Shown: positions 17,188 through 24,833, numbered from the stretch's first letter. The stretch is 35,416 nt of DNA from a virus (IMGVR_UViG_3300048586_000227:1-35416), one strand, 5' to 3'. Made by a program: numbers and translations. The notes: generated by a model from the sequence alone, not told the origin.

Positions 17188-18237
17188 TTAACCGCCGACT
17201 TCTTCTGGCTTGGCACCGATGACGATGTCGGCCTCTTCAAAGCCGCCATAGGCCTTGTGTTCGCCCAGGGCGTAGCCTTCCATACGCCAGTACTGGTTAT
17301 CGAAGCTCTTGCTGTCCTGGTTATCGTCGGCCTTGCGCTTGCGGGTGCCGCGCTGGGTGTAGCAGTGCAGGTTGTCCAGGGTGGTGACCACCATCCGCTT
17401 GCCCGGGAAGAAGGGCGGGATGTAGGACTTGCGACCGGCGATGGTCTTCTCCAGCTGCTGAGCGGCGATCTGCTCGCTCGGCTTGGTGGCTTCGCTGTAG
17501 AGCTTGGCTTGGGAAGCGGAGACTAGGTCGGTACCGACCAGCACAACCAAGCGAGGGTCCTGGCGGAACAGGGGATCGATGGTGCTGTTGATGAGGTCGG
17601 AGGCCATCTCATCCAAGGTTTTGTAATCGCCCTTGCCGTCCGGGTCGAAGTAGATCTTCTTGCCAGCCTCAGCCTTGATGATCTGGCTGCCCCCTTTCCA
17701 CTCGCGGGCAATCTGATGCCAACCCTTGTTGACGTCTTCACCCAGCGGTTTCTCGGTCGGATCGGTGGTTTCTGCGGCTTCTACGCCGTTCCAGCCGACT
17801 CGCATCATATCGAGGGCGAATGCCGTGTTGACGAACTCGCCAACCAAACGGATGAACTCGCCCTCGCTGCCTGCGTTCGCCCAGGTGCAGAGAGTGGCCC
17901 ATGACAGGGAGGCGCAGGAGTCGGTTTCTTTCAGAACGTAGTTATTTCCATCTACACCCACTTCACCCTTGAAGCGACCGCCTTTCTTGCGGCCGGTGTA
18001 GAGCTGGCCCACGCCCACTTGCACCACTTGCCCAGTAATCTGGTCTACGTCCAGACAGGTAATCATGCCCAGGAACTCGACGGAGGCGAGCAGAGCAGAG
18101 CGCAAGGTCGTTTCTACCGGACCAGTGACACTGAATTGTTTGGGCAGCTTGGTAATGTCGATGCCGTAGGCCTTTGCCAGAGCATCGCAGTACTTGCTCA
18201 GGCGCTGTTCGGCCTGAACGGTCAGGGTTTGGCTCAC
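17188..18237 (-). CDS. Major capsid protein N
   Basis: The start is GTG at 18237, preceded by AAGGAG at six bases, giving 349 residues (P2 gpN has 357); a longer frame from 18303 lacks a ribosome site and overlaps the scaffold gene. The sequence follows the P2 capsid pattern, with QFSVTGPVETTLRSALLASVEFLGMI near the N-terminus and a C-terminal GYALGEHKAYGGFEEADI. The N-terminal ~30 residues are probably trimmed by the O protease during maturation, as in P2. Confidence 0.88.
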   Translation of the reverse strand: MSQTLTVQAEQRLSKYCDALAKAYGIDITKLPKQFSVTGPVETTLRSALLASVEFLGMITCLDVDQITGQVVQVGVGQLYTGRKKGGRFKGEVGVDGNNYVLKETDSCASLSWATLCTWANAGSEGEFIRLVGEFVNTAFALDMMRVGWNGVEAAETTDPTEKPLGEDVNKGWHQIAREWKGGSQIIKAEAGKKIYFDPDGKGDYKTLDEMASDLINSTIDPLFRQDPRLVVLVGTDLVSASQAKLYSEATKPSEQIAAQQLEKTIAGRKSYIPPFFPGKRMVVTTLDNLHCYTQRGTRKRKADDNQDSKSFDNQYWRMEGYALGEHKAYGGFEEADIVIGAKPEEVGG

Positions 18238-18247
18238 TGAATGCTCC

Positions 18248-19117
18248 TTAGCAAATTTGATAGGTGGTGTCGTCACCGCCCAGTGGACTCGGGCGCTGGC
18301 CATCCACTTCAGCGGAGAACTTGTCGATCTGGCCTTTCAGCTCGCCGACGGTGGCTGCCAGACCGGTGATGGTCTCGTTCAGCTTGTTGAACTGGTCGTC
18401 AGTGCCGTTGGTCTTGTCGCCTTCGGTTTTCACTTCAGGAGCCGGATCAGGCTTGGCGTCCGGTTTGGCATCCAGCTTGGCGCTGATGCTTGCGAACTGT
18501 TCACTAAGACTGGTCAGAGTCCCGTTCAGCAGTTCGAACTGTTCTTTGTTCATTTCCTCATCCTCGGTGGGGCTGGGCGTGGGTTGTTTGGCTGGTTCGC
18601 CATGGCTGGCCATCAGGCCGAAAAGCTTGGCCATAAAGCCATCCGGCTTTTCGTGCTTTGGCAGCTTGAGCATGGAGAGATCCAGCGGTTCGCTGGTGCC
18701 GACAGCCTGCCCCTTGCTGCTCTTGCTGAACTTGAGGTAGGTGGTGCCGGTGCTGGCTGGCTGGTCGGTAACGCCCAGCCCAATCAGGTAGGTGCGACCC
18801 AGATCGGCGAATTGCTCGAACGGCTCGATGGAGCAGAACTGATACTGGCCGCTCTGGTTCCAGTAGATGAGATCCCGATTAGGGCAGAGGATGGCGAACA
18901 GCTTGAACTTGCCGTCTACCTCTTCGGTCTTGAGTGCTTGCACCGTGCCATAGCTTGACCAGCGATCGTGATCAGGCCAAATGACTGCGGTGTAATAGGT
19001 CGGGTCGTAGGTCTCGGCCATGTCGGTGAGCCATTCGCGGGAGATATCCCGCCCGTCCACCGCTTTTCCTTCGGTGGCGATACAGACCCAGCCAGTTCTC
19101 AAGGTTGATTCGTTCAT
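18248..19117 (-). CDS. Capsid scaffolding protein/serine protease O
   Basis: The 289-residue protein has an N-terminal protease domain and a C-terminal scaffold helix. Asp21 (VDGRD), His50 (WPDHDRW) and Ser96 (QFCSIEP) fit the catalytic triad positions of P2 gpO. The start at 19117 has GGGAG upstream; an in-frame ATG at 19171 lies next to the divergent dyad without a ribosome site. A repetitive linker rich in Lys-Pro-Asp-Ala (residues ~215-230) separates the domains. It is the first gene of the minus-strand late operon. Confidence 0.87.
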   Translation of the reverse strand: MNESTLRTGWVCIATEGKAVDGRDISREWLTDMAETYDPTYYTAVIWPDHDRWSSYGTVQALKTEEVDGKFKLFAILCPNRDLIYWNQSGQYQFCSIEPFEQFADLGRTYLIGLGVTDQPASTGTTYLKFSKSSKGQAVGTSEPLDLSMLKLPKHEKPDGFMAKLFGLMASHGEPAKQPTPSPTEDEEMNKEQFELLNGTLTSLSEQFASISAKLDAKPDAKPDPAPEVKTEGDKTNGTDDQFNKLNETITGLAATVGELKGQIDKFSAEVDGQRPSPLGGDDTTYQIC

Positions 19118-19141
19118 GCCTGCTCCCAATTGATACGGGCT

Positions 19142-19263
19142 CAGGCTATCGGGTCGGGAAGGGGTATTCATCCGGTTGTGTTCTGGGGGATTCGGATCCA
19201 GCGGGATATCCGAATTGCTCAGAACATCAGTGGGATAAGTGGGGATAGTGGGCTGGCTATGAT
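19142..19263. promoter_or_regulatory. Divergent late promoter region with 48-bp symmetric dyad
   Basis: Between the start codons of O and P lies a nested inverted repeat: TGTTCT (19179-19184), five bases, ATTCGGAT (19190-19197), ten bases, ATCCGAAT (19208-19215), five bases, AGAACA (19221-19226). The two arms are exact complements at identical spacing. A -10-like TATGAT (19258-19263) on the plus side places the right arm near -53 of the likely start. P2-like Ogr/Delta activators bind dyads near -55 of late promoters that lack a -35. A weaker GATAGC on the minus strand (19150-19145) is the mirrored candidate. Confidence 0.65.
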
Positions 19264-19293
19264 GGCGCCATCATTCATATCGATGGAGGCGCC

Positions 19294-21114
19294 GTGGCGT
19301 ATCCCGAAGAGATCCGCAATGCTGCGCGGGGACTCTACCTTAAGCGATGGACCCCCCAGGAGATCAAGGACGAACTGGGGCTGAACTCCTGCCGCATCGT
19401 CTACTACTGGGCCGAAAAGCTCGGCTGGCGGGATCTGCTTACCGATGAAGCGGTGGAGGATGCCATTGCCCGCCGCCTGCACTCCTTGTTGTGTCGTGAG
19501 AAGAAAACCAGCGCCGAGATGGATGAGATCGACAGGCTGGTCGGCCACCATGTCAGCCTGAAAGAGAAAGCCCTCAAGTGGGCCGAGCGCCAGCAGGCGC
19601 TCACCACCCGCCGCGAAAGTGGTGATGAACCAGCAGCCGACCGGCCGCGCCGTGGCCGAGGCGGCCAGGATAGTGGTAGCAGCAAAGGTAAGGGCGGCAA
19701 GAAGGCCAAGAACGAGGTCGGCCACCTGACAGCCGATGACTTTGCCGAGTGGCTGGGTACCTTGTTTGGCTACCAGCTGCGCTGCCGTGAGGCGAAGAAC
19801 GACCCGGCCTTGCCGCGTACCCGCAACATCTTGAAGTCGCGTCAGGTCGGCATTACCTACTACTTCGCCGGCGAGGCGCTGGAAGATGCGGTGCTGACAG
19901 GTGGCAACCAGATTTTCCTTTCCGCCACCCGCGCCCAGGCGGAGGTGTTCCGCTCCTATATCTGCAAGATTGCCCAGACCTTCCTTGGCGTCACCCTGAC
20001 CGGTAACCCTATTGTGCTGTCGAACGGGGCCGAGCTGCACTTCTGCTCTACCAACTCCAACAGCGCCCAGTCTCGTTCCGGCAACGTTTACATCGACGAG
20101 TACTTCTGGATCCCCAACTTCGAGAAGCTGTCGGACGTGGCCAGCGCCATGGCGACCCAGAGCCGCTGGCGCAAAACCTACTTCTCGACCCCATCGAGCA
20201 AGGTTCACGAAGCGTACCGGTTCTGGACCGGGGATCGCTGGAAGGGTCAGCGCCCGAGCCGTGTGGCCATCGACTTCCCTGGTGAAGATGAGATGCGCGA
20301 TGGCGGTCGGGTCTGCCCCGATCGCCAGTGGCGCTACGTCATCACCATCGAGGATGCCCTACGCCTTGGCTGCAACCTCATAGACATCGAGGAGCTCAAG
20401 GACGAGTACCCGGAGGAGGTGTTCGATCGCCTCTACATGTGCCGGTTTATCGACGATGCCCTGTCGGTGTTCAAGTTCCAGGATATGGAGCGGGCAGGGG
20501 TGGACCCGACCAGGTGGGAGGACTACAAGCCCGGGCGGCCAGACCCATTCGGTCGGCGAGAGGTATGGATGGGCTACGACCCGAGCCGCACTCGCGACAA
20601 CGCCACCCTGGTGGTGGTTGCCCCGCCCACGGTCGCCGGCGAGCGGTTCCGGGTGCTGGAAAAGCACTACTGGCGCGGGCTCAACTTCCAGTATCAGGCG
20701 CAGGAGATCGAGCGGATCGCCAAGAAGTTTCGGGTCACGTATCTGGGGGTCGATGTGTCCGGCATTGGCTCAGGGGTCTATGACCTGCTTAAGCCGGTAT
20801 TCAAAGGGGTGTGCCACCCCATCAACTACAGCATCGAGAGCAAGTCGCGGCTGGTACTCAAGATGATCGACGTAGTGGAGGCCAACCGCATCGAGTGGGA
20901 CAGCTCGGATCGGGATATTCCGCTGGCGTTCCTTGCCATCAAGCGCAGCACCACCGGCGGCGGCCAGATGACGTTCAGGGCTGCCCGAGACAACGTGACC
21001 GGACACGCGGACGTATTTTTTGCCATCGCCCACGCCGTGGCCAATGAGCCGCTCGATACCAACCGCAAACGTAAATCCACCTGGACAACCAGCGAAGTTA
21101 AGAAGGCAGCATGA
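19294..21114 (+). CDS. Terminase large subunit P (ATPase and nuclease)
   Basis: The 606-residue protein starts at GTG with GGAGG upstream. Residues 1-50 are the helix-turn-helix typical of P2 gpP. After a basic, low-complexity linker (~105-142), the ATPase domain shows a Walker A variant KSRQVGIT (181-188) and Walker B VYIDE (265-269). The C-terminal RNase H-like nuclease has acidic residues in GYDPS, GVDVSGIG and GHADVF. It powers DNA packaging and cuts cos with M. It overlaps the next gene by ATGA. Confidence 0.93.
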   Translation: MAYPEEIRNAARGLYLKRWTPQEIKDELGLNSCRIVYYWAEKLGWRDLLTDEAVEDAIARRLHSLLCREKKTSAEMDEIDRLVGHHVSLKEKALKWAERQQALTTRRESGDEPAADRPRRGRGGQDSGSSKGKGGKKAKNEVGHLTADDFAEWLGTLFGYQLRCREAKNDPALPRTRNILKSRQVGITYYFAGEALEDAVLTGGNQIFLSATRAQAEVFRSYICKIAQTFLGVTLTGNPIVLSNGAELHFCSTNSNSAQSRSGNVYIDEYFWIPNFEKLSDVASAMATQSRWRKTYFSTPSSKVHEAYRFWTGDRWKGQRPSRVAIDFPGEDEMRDGGRVCPDRQWRYVITIEDALRLGCNLIDIEELKDEYPEEVFDRLYMCRFIDDALSVFKFQDMERAGVDPTRWEDYKPGRPDPFGRREVWMGYDPSRTRDNATLVVVAPPTVAGERFRVLEKHYWRGLNFQYQAQEIERIAKKFRVTYLGVDVSGIGSGVYDLLKPVFKGVCHPINYSIESKSRLVLKMIDVVEANRIEWDSSDRDIPLAFLAIKRSTTGGGQMTFRAARDNVTGHADVFFAIAHAVANEPLDTNRKRKSTWTTSEVKKAA

Positions 21115-21884
21115 AGAACGATATCAGTCAGTTGACCGAGGAACACTTTCACGAATGGATCAGCACCCTGTTTGGCTACCAGCTGCGCTGCCGTGAGGTC
21201 AAGCTAGACCCGTCACTCGCGCCCATCCGCAACGTTTTGAAGGCTCATCAGGTCGGCATGTCTTATTACTTCGCCGGAGAGGCTTTTGAAGATGCCGTAT
21301 TGACTGGCGACAATCAGATTTTCTTGGCAGAAACCCCAGAGATGGCCGATGTCTACCGGACCTATGTCTGCTTGATAGCAAAGAGGTTCCTCGGCGTTAC
21401 CCTTACCTGCAGCCCCATCGTCCTGTCGAACGGCGCGGAGATCCATTTTCTTTCTCTTGATGACCTGACCTTTGCTGGAAAAGCTGGCCACGTATACGTC
21501 GATGAGTATTTCTGGATTCCTGATTTCGGAAAAGCGCTGCACTTGGCCGGCGCTATGGCTATGCACAAGCGCTGGCGCAAGACCTACTGTTCAACGCTCT
21601 CTGAGCGCCGCGGTATGGCGCGTAACTTCTGGAGCGGGGATCACTGGAAGAACCTGTACCCAGGCCGAGATGCGATCACTTTCCCTAGCGAATCATCGTT
21701 GCGCGATGGCGGCCAGCTTTGTCCCGATCGGCAGTGGCGCTATGTCATCACCATTGAGGATGCCGTTCGACTCGGTTGCAACCTCATGGACATTGATGAG
21801 CTCAAAGACGAGTACTCGCAGGAGGCGTTCAATTTCCTCTTCATGTGCCAATTCAAAGACTCCCAGGAGAGTTCTCTCGCATGA
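21111..21884 (+). CDS. Stand-alone terminase ATPase-domain paralogue (P')
   Basis: The 257-residue product aligns along its whole length with residues ~140-390 of the large terminase just upstream, by eye about 60% identical. It lacks the N-terminal helix-turn-helix and the C-terminal nuclease. Its Walker A is KAHQVGMS instead of KSRQVGIT (the Arg is lost and Thr becomes Ser), while the Walker B VYVDEYFW and the PDRQWRYVITIEDA segment are kept. It begins in an ATGA overlap with P and ends in an ATGA overlap with the portal gene, so it is translationally coupled and not debris. Its function is unknown: packaging regulator, inhibitor or inactive motor subunit are possibilities. Confidence 0.85.
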   Translation: MKNDISQLTEEHFHEWISTLFGYQLRCREVKLDPSLAPIRNVLKAHQVGMSYYFAGEAFEDAVLTGDNQIFLAETPEMADVYRTYVCLIAKRFLGVTLTCSPIVLSNGAEIHFLSLDDLTFAGKAGHVYVDEYFWIPDFGKALHLAGAMAMHKRWRKTYCSTLSERRGMARNFWSGDHWKNLYPGRDAITFPSESSLRDGGQLCPDRQWRYVITIEDAVRLGCNLMDIDELKDEYSQEAFNFLFMCQFKDSQESSLA

Positions 21885-22891
21885 CCAAACAACAGCAACC
21901 GGCCGAGGTGGCCACTCCAACCAAGCCCGGAACGGTAGCGTTCAGCATGCCGGAGGCCATCGACCCCACGGCATGGATGACCGATTACACCGGGGTGTTC
22001 TACAACCCCTATGGCGAGTATTACCAGCCGCCCATCGACCGCAAGGGGCTGGCAAAGGTGGCGCGGGCCAACGCTCACCACGGGGCCATTCTGATGGCGC
22101 GGCGCAATATGGTGGCAGGCCGCTTTACCAATCAGCGCAGCACAGTCACCGCCTTTGCTCACAACTACCTGCAGTTCGGGGATGCGGGCCTGCTCAAGCT
22201 GCGCAACGCCTTCGGCCAGGTGGTCGGGCTGCACCCGCTCTCGAGCGTTTATCTGCGCCGGCGCGAGGATGGCTGCTTTGTTTACCTGCAGCTGGGCAAG
22301 CCGAACCTGATTTACCGGCCGGAGGATGTGATCTGGCTGGCCCAGTACGACCCGGAGCAGCAGGTCTATGGCATGCCTGATTACCTGGGGGGCTTGCAGT
22401 CTGCCCTGCTCAACCAGGACGCCACCCTGTTCCGCCGCAAATACTTCCTCAATGGCGCCCACATGGGGTTCATCTTCTATGCTACCGACCCGAACATGGA
22501 CGATGACACTGAAAAAGAGATGAAGGAGATGATCGCCAACAGTAAGGGGGTAGGTAACTTCCGTTCCATGTTCGTCAATATTCCGGAAGGCAAGCCCGAT
22601 GGCATCAAGCTGATCCCGGTGGGGGATATTGCGACCAAGGACGAGTTCGCAGCCATCAAGGGGATTACCGCCCAGGATGTACTGACCAGCCACCGCTTTC
22701 CTGCTGCGCTGGCCGGCATCATCCCGACCAATGGCGGCGGAGGCCTGGGGGACCCCGAGAAGTACGATGCCACCTACGCCCGCAATGAGGTGCTGCCGCT
22801 GTGTGAGCTGCTGCGGGATTCCATCAATGGGGCTGGTTTACCACGGGCTTTGTGGGTCGATTTTCGGGAAACGATAGGTTCTGCTGTATAA
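21881..22891 (+). CDS. Portal protein Q
   Basis: The 336-residue protein fits the P2 gpQ portal family: an N-terminal PTAWMTDYTGVFYNPYGEYYQPPID, a central LHPLSSVYLRRR, then YGMPDYLGGLQSALLNQDATLFRRKYFLNG and a C-terminal FPAALAGIIPTNGGGGLGDPEKY. The ATG at 21881 has AGGAGA upstream and overlaps the previous stop; an in-frame ATG 36 bases earlier would lie inside the paralogue. It forms the dodecameric vertex through which DNA is packaged. Confidence 0.92.
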   Translation: MTKQQQPAEVATPTKPGTVAFSMPEAIDPTAWMTDYTGVFYNPYGEYYQPPIDRKGLAKVARANAHHGAILMARRNMVAGRFTNQRSTVTAFAHNYLQFGDAGLLKLRNAFGQVVGLHPLSSVYLRRREDGCFVYLQLGKPNLIYRPEDVIWLAQYDPEQQVYGMPDYLGGLQSALLNQDATLFRRKYFLNGAHMGFIFYATDPNMDDDTEKEMKEMIANSKGVGNFRSMFVNIPEGKPDGIKLIPVGDIATKDEFAAIKGITAQDVLTSHRFPAALAGIIPTNGGGGLGDPEKYDATYARNEVLPLCELLRDSINGAGLPRALWVDFRETIGSAV

Positions 22892-22956
22892 AAAAACAGT
22901 CCTTTTGAGGTAAGATGCAATCTATTGGTTTAACCTTAGACTTGTCGGGAGGGGGG

Positions 22957-23208
22957 ATGCGGGTTTATTGCAAAGTGTGTGGCCAGCGGGGCCGCATTAC
23001 CAAGACCAATCGGCTGAGCGATGATGTATCAGATCTCTATTGCCAGTGTACTGATGCAGAGTGTGGCCATTCCTGGGTGGCCTGTCTGTCGTTTGCTCAT
23101 ACCCTGAGCCCCTCAGCCAAGACGACAAATCAGCTGGTGCTCAGCTTGATGGGGTCGCTGACGCCAGAGGGGCGGCAGTTGGTACTGGAAGGACTGGGGG
23201 CGCAATAG
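22957..23208 (+). CDS. Ogr/Delta-family late transcription activator
   Basis: The 83-residue protein has the Ogr zinc motif exactly: Cys5-x2-Cys8-x22-Cys31-x4-Cys36. Ogr proteins bind a dyad near -55 of late promoters and contact the alpha subunit of RNA polymerase. The ATG at 22957 puts the first cysteine at residue 5, as in P2 Ogr; an upstream ATG at 22915 with GAGG would add 14 residues. It follows portal in the late operon, so it would amplify its own expression. Confidence 0.88.
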   Translation: MRVYCKVCGQRGRITKTNRLSDDVSDLYCQCTDAECGHSWVACLSFAHTLSPSAKTTNQLVLSLMGSLTPEGRQLVLEGLGAQ

Positions 23209-23223
23209 CGCCCCTTAGTTTTT
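23197..23223 (+). terminator. Terminator of the P-P'-Q-ogr operon
   Basis: A perfect 7-bp GC stem GGGGCGC / GCGCCCC (23197-23203 with 23208-23214) with loop AATA overlaps the ogr stop codon and is followed by TTAGTTTTT. Confidence 0.8.
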
Positions 23224-23242
23224 AGGGGTTTGCCAGCGGTGG

Positions 23243-23674
23243 TTAGTATTGTGACAAGGCTTTTTCTGCCTCGATGTCCTGATCGGCGCATGCCTTGACC
23301 ATGTTCCAACCGAACTTACCCACCCGATTGGCGCAGGAGTTCAGTATCTTCTCGTGCTTCAGGTATTTTTCTGGATTACTTACTATGGCTTGTCGCGCCT
23401 CTATATTTTGGTCTGAGCAGGCTTTAACCATATTCCAGCCAAATTGTTTTGTTGTTTTGATGCAAGACTTGACGATCTTTTCATGTGGCCGATAGTTGGC
23501 TTGTAGCTGTTCATATGCCTCCATATCCTGATCCACACAGGCTTTCACCATAGTGGCTCCGTATTGGTTCATCTGACCTTTACAGCGTTCAATGACGGCG
23601 GCCTTTTCTGTATCACTGATTGCCATTACCGATGAGGTCAGCAACATCATACTGACCGCGACAACTCGCTTCAT
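23243..23674 (-). CDS. Secreted protein with three cysteine-pair repeats (probable moron)
   Basis: The 143-residue product has a clear signal peptide (MKRVVAVSMMLLTSSVMA, predicted cut after residue 18) and a mature part made of three ~40-residue repeats. Each has two cysteines 14 residues apart (31/46, 71/86, 114/129) and the core (F/Y)G-x-x-MVKAC-x-DQ(D/N)(I/M)EA. A disulphide within each repeat is likely in the periplasm. It is transcribed against the late operon beside it, and its base composition is more AT-rich than the structural genes. This is typical of lysogenic conversion cargo. Function unknown. Confidence 0.78.
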   Translation of the reverse strand: MKRVVAVSMMLLTSSVMAISDTEKAAVIERCKGQMNQYGATMVKACVDQDMEAYEQLQANYRPHEKIVKSCIKTTKQFGWNMVKACSDQNIEARQAIVSNPEKYLKHEKILNSCANRVGKFGWNMVKACADQDIEAEKALSQY

Positions 23675-23718
23675 ATCATTGTTCTCGTTTGGGATTGAAG
23701 CGGTATGCTACCAAATCA

Positions 23719-23746
23719 GCGCCTTCCTTGGCGCGTGACCGGTCAC
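23719..23746. promoter_or_regulatory. Tandem hairpin and palindrome between two minus-strand small genes
   Basis: An inverted repeat GCGCC-N6-GGCGC (23719-23734) is followed directly by the perfect 12-bp palindrome GTGACCGGTCAC (23735-23746). They lie just upstream of the secreted repeat protein gene and after the 54-codon gene. The palindrome could be an operator; the hairpin lacks a T run, so it is a poor terminator. A one-base variant, GTGACCGGACAC, occurs at 221-232, 20995-21006 and 34654-34665. Confidence 0.4.
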
Positions 23747-23749
23747 TAT

Positions 23750-23914
23750 TCAGTTAACAGGCTTTTTCTCTTGTTCTTCTAAGCGAATTCCCAATTCGCA
23801 TAGTGTGGCGATAGCACGGCACATTCCTTCTCGATCCTCGATTTTCAGATCGGGAGTGACCCGAGCTATATCCCTGATTGAACTGTAAATCTCTGTTTGA
23901 ATCCCCGTCTGCAC
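23750..23914 (-). CDS. Small hypothetical protein, 54 residues
   Basis: An open frame from GTG at 23914, preceded by a perfect AGGAGG four bases upstream, encodes 54 residues (MQTGIQTEIYSSIRDIARV to LGIRLEEQEKKPVN). The product is charged, probably all-helical, with two cysteines and no signal or membrane segment. It lies 75 bases upstream of the secreted repeat protein on the same strand and may share its transcript. I do not recognise it. The strong ribosome site is the main support. Confidence 0.55.
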   Translation of the reverse strand: MQTGIQTEIYSSIRDIARVTPDLKIEDREGMCRAIATLCELGIRLEEQEKKPVN

Positions 23915-23964
23915 ACTGCCTCCTACTACTGGTTAGACCTGATGATTTTATCTATAACCGGATT

Positions 23965-24030
23965 GCATATCTCGACGATCGCCGACTAGATTTTTCATAT
24001 GTATGCATAAACACCTGTCAGATCTGACAG
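23965..24030 (+). promoter_or_regulatory. Candidate promoter with 16-bp palindromic operator
   Basis: A perfect palindrome CTGTCAGATCTGACAG lies at 24015-24030, about 40 bases before the HTH gene at 24072. Upstream there are weak promoter-like elements (TTGCAT near 23965, TAGATT about 18 bases later, TATGCAT near 24003). A palindrome directly after a promoter and before a DNA-binding protein gene suggests autoregulation. Confidence 0.45.
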
Positions 24031-24071
24031 TCACCATGACCCCGAGCACGGGCACCTGCCGGAGGCGCCCC

Positions 24072-24434
24072 ATGAAAAGAAAAACAAATCCTGCCCGGTC
24101 CGCCCGGGCCTATGTGGTTCGCGCAAAAAGCACCACCAAAGCCGTGCTGAAAAGGCATGGCCTCACGAACAGTGCCACAGGCAAGATCATTGATGTGGCG
24201 CCGGCTACTGTTGGCCGCTGGCTGGATGACCAGACCCGCGCCTTTTTCGATCTTGAGCACGCTGCCGCTATCTGTATCCATCTCGGGATCCCTGTCTCTC
24301 ACCTGCTCCCCCCTGGTGACTGGCTGATTGGACACCACCAGAGCCCGCAGCGGGATCAATTGATGGCCCTGAGCGAGGATGAGATTGATTGGTTGCTCGC
24401 CGTTCGGGCCGGTGCCATGGCCTGTTATCGCTGA
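24072..24434 (+). CDS. Helix-turn-helix regulator (Cro/CI-like)
   Basis: The 120-residue product has a basic N-terminus (MKRKTNPARSARAYVVRAK) and a helix-turn-helix around residues 30-60 (LKRHGLTNSATGKIIDVAPATVGRWLDD), followed by a helical C-terminus (LEHAAAICIHLGIPVSHLL). The ATG at 24072 has GGAG at a good distance; earlier in-frame starts have none. It stands alone on the plus strand, facing the end of the early operon. The role is probably control of the neighbouring accessory genes or of itself through the 16-bp palindrome upstream. Confidence 0.65.
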   Translation: MKRKTNPARSARAYVVRAKSTTKAVLKRHGLTNSATGKIIDVAPATVGRWLDDQTRAFFDLEHAAAICIHLGIPVSHLLPPGDWLIGHHQSPQRDQLMALSEDEIDWLLAVRAGAMACYR

Positions 24435-24512
24435 TGTCATCGGTGTTCCTGGTTGCCTGGTGGTTAAGTCACTGACCAAGCCTGTCACATAGGCCGCCAG
24501 TAATTTGGTAAT

Positions 24513-24545
24513 AAAATCCCCTCCAGCATGGCTGGATTTTTGTTT
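24513..24545 (+). terminator. Terminator after the HTH gene
   Basis: TCCAGC / GCTGGA (24525-24540 region) closes on ATG and is flanked by an A/T-rich base and followed by TTTTTGTTT. It lies about 90 bases after the HTH stop codon. Confidence 0.65.
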
Positions 24546-24704
24546 GAGGCTCTAGGTTTTACCGCATAATAATCAGGTTGTTTATTGCAAGTCAAACATC
24601 CCAATCACACATCATGACTAATAACACTTATCTGTTATTTTTTGACGTTATAAGCAAATGAAAGGCAGCTATCCCGAACCACAAAATAAGTCGACGCGAC
24701 AAAC

Positions 24705-24732
24705 CAATTCACCTAATCACGCTGGTGAATTG
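24705..24732. repeat. 9-bp inverted repeat in the non-coding stretch
   Basis: CAATTCACC (24705-24713) and GGTGAATTG (24724-24732) are separated by ten bases. It lies in the 644-bp gene-free stretch 24435-25078. The sequence around it is AT-rich with several stop codons in all frames; only very short open frames such as one of 29 codons at 24658-24747 exist, without a good ribosome site. Confidence 0.5.
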
Positions 24733-24803
24733 ATCACTAGACGCTAGACGATTGAGCAAAAGCCGCATAAACGCTGGCCTTGCTCGCTTTCTGCTCATCA
24801 AAT

Positions 24804-24833
24804 CTTTAAACGGCCTTTAAACCACCTTTAAAC
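24804..24833. repeat. Three phased 11-bp repeats (CTTTAAAC)
   Basis: CTTTAAAC starts at 24804, 24815 and 24826, an exact 11-bp period, which puts each copy on the same face of the helix. The surroundings are AT-rich. It precedes the 20-bp tandem array by about 50 bases, and the two may act together as a protein-binding array. Confidence 0.7.

Noticed and set aside
19219-20208. 329-residue minus-strand frame opposite the terminase
   Set aside because: Shadow frame in GC-rich DNA; the plus strand carries the motif-rich terminase and no ribosome site supports the minus frame.
21111-21884. Frameshifted or assembly-error copy of gene P
   Set aside because: The frame is intact with coupled starts and stops, and differences from P are spread along the gene, unlike a sequencing or assembly error.
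21472-22693. Long alternative frames across P' and Q on both strands
   Set aside because: They lack motifs and ribosome sites and overlap well-supported genes fully.
24658-24747. 29-codon frame in the non-coding stretch
   Set aside because: No ribosome site, and it spans an inverted repeat; too short to support.
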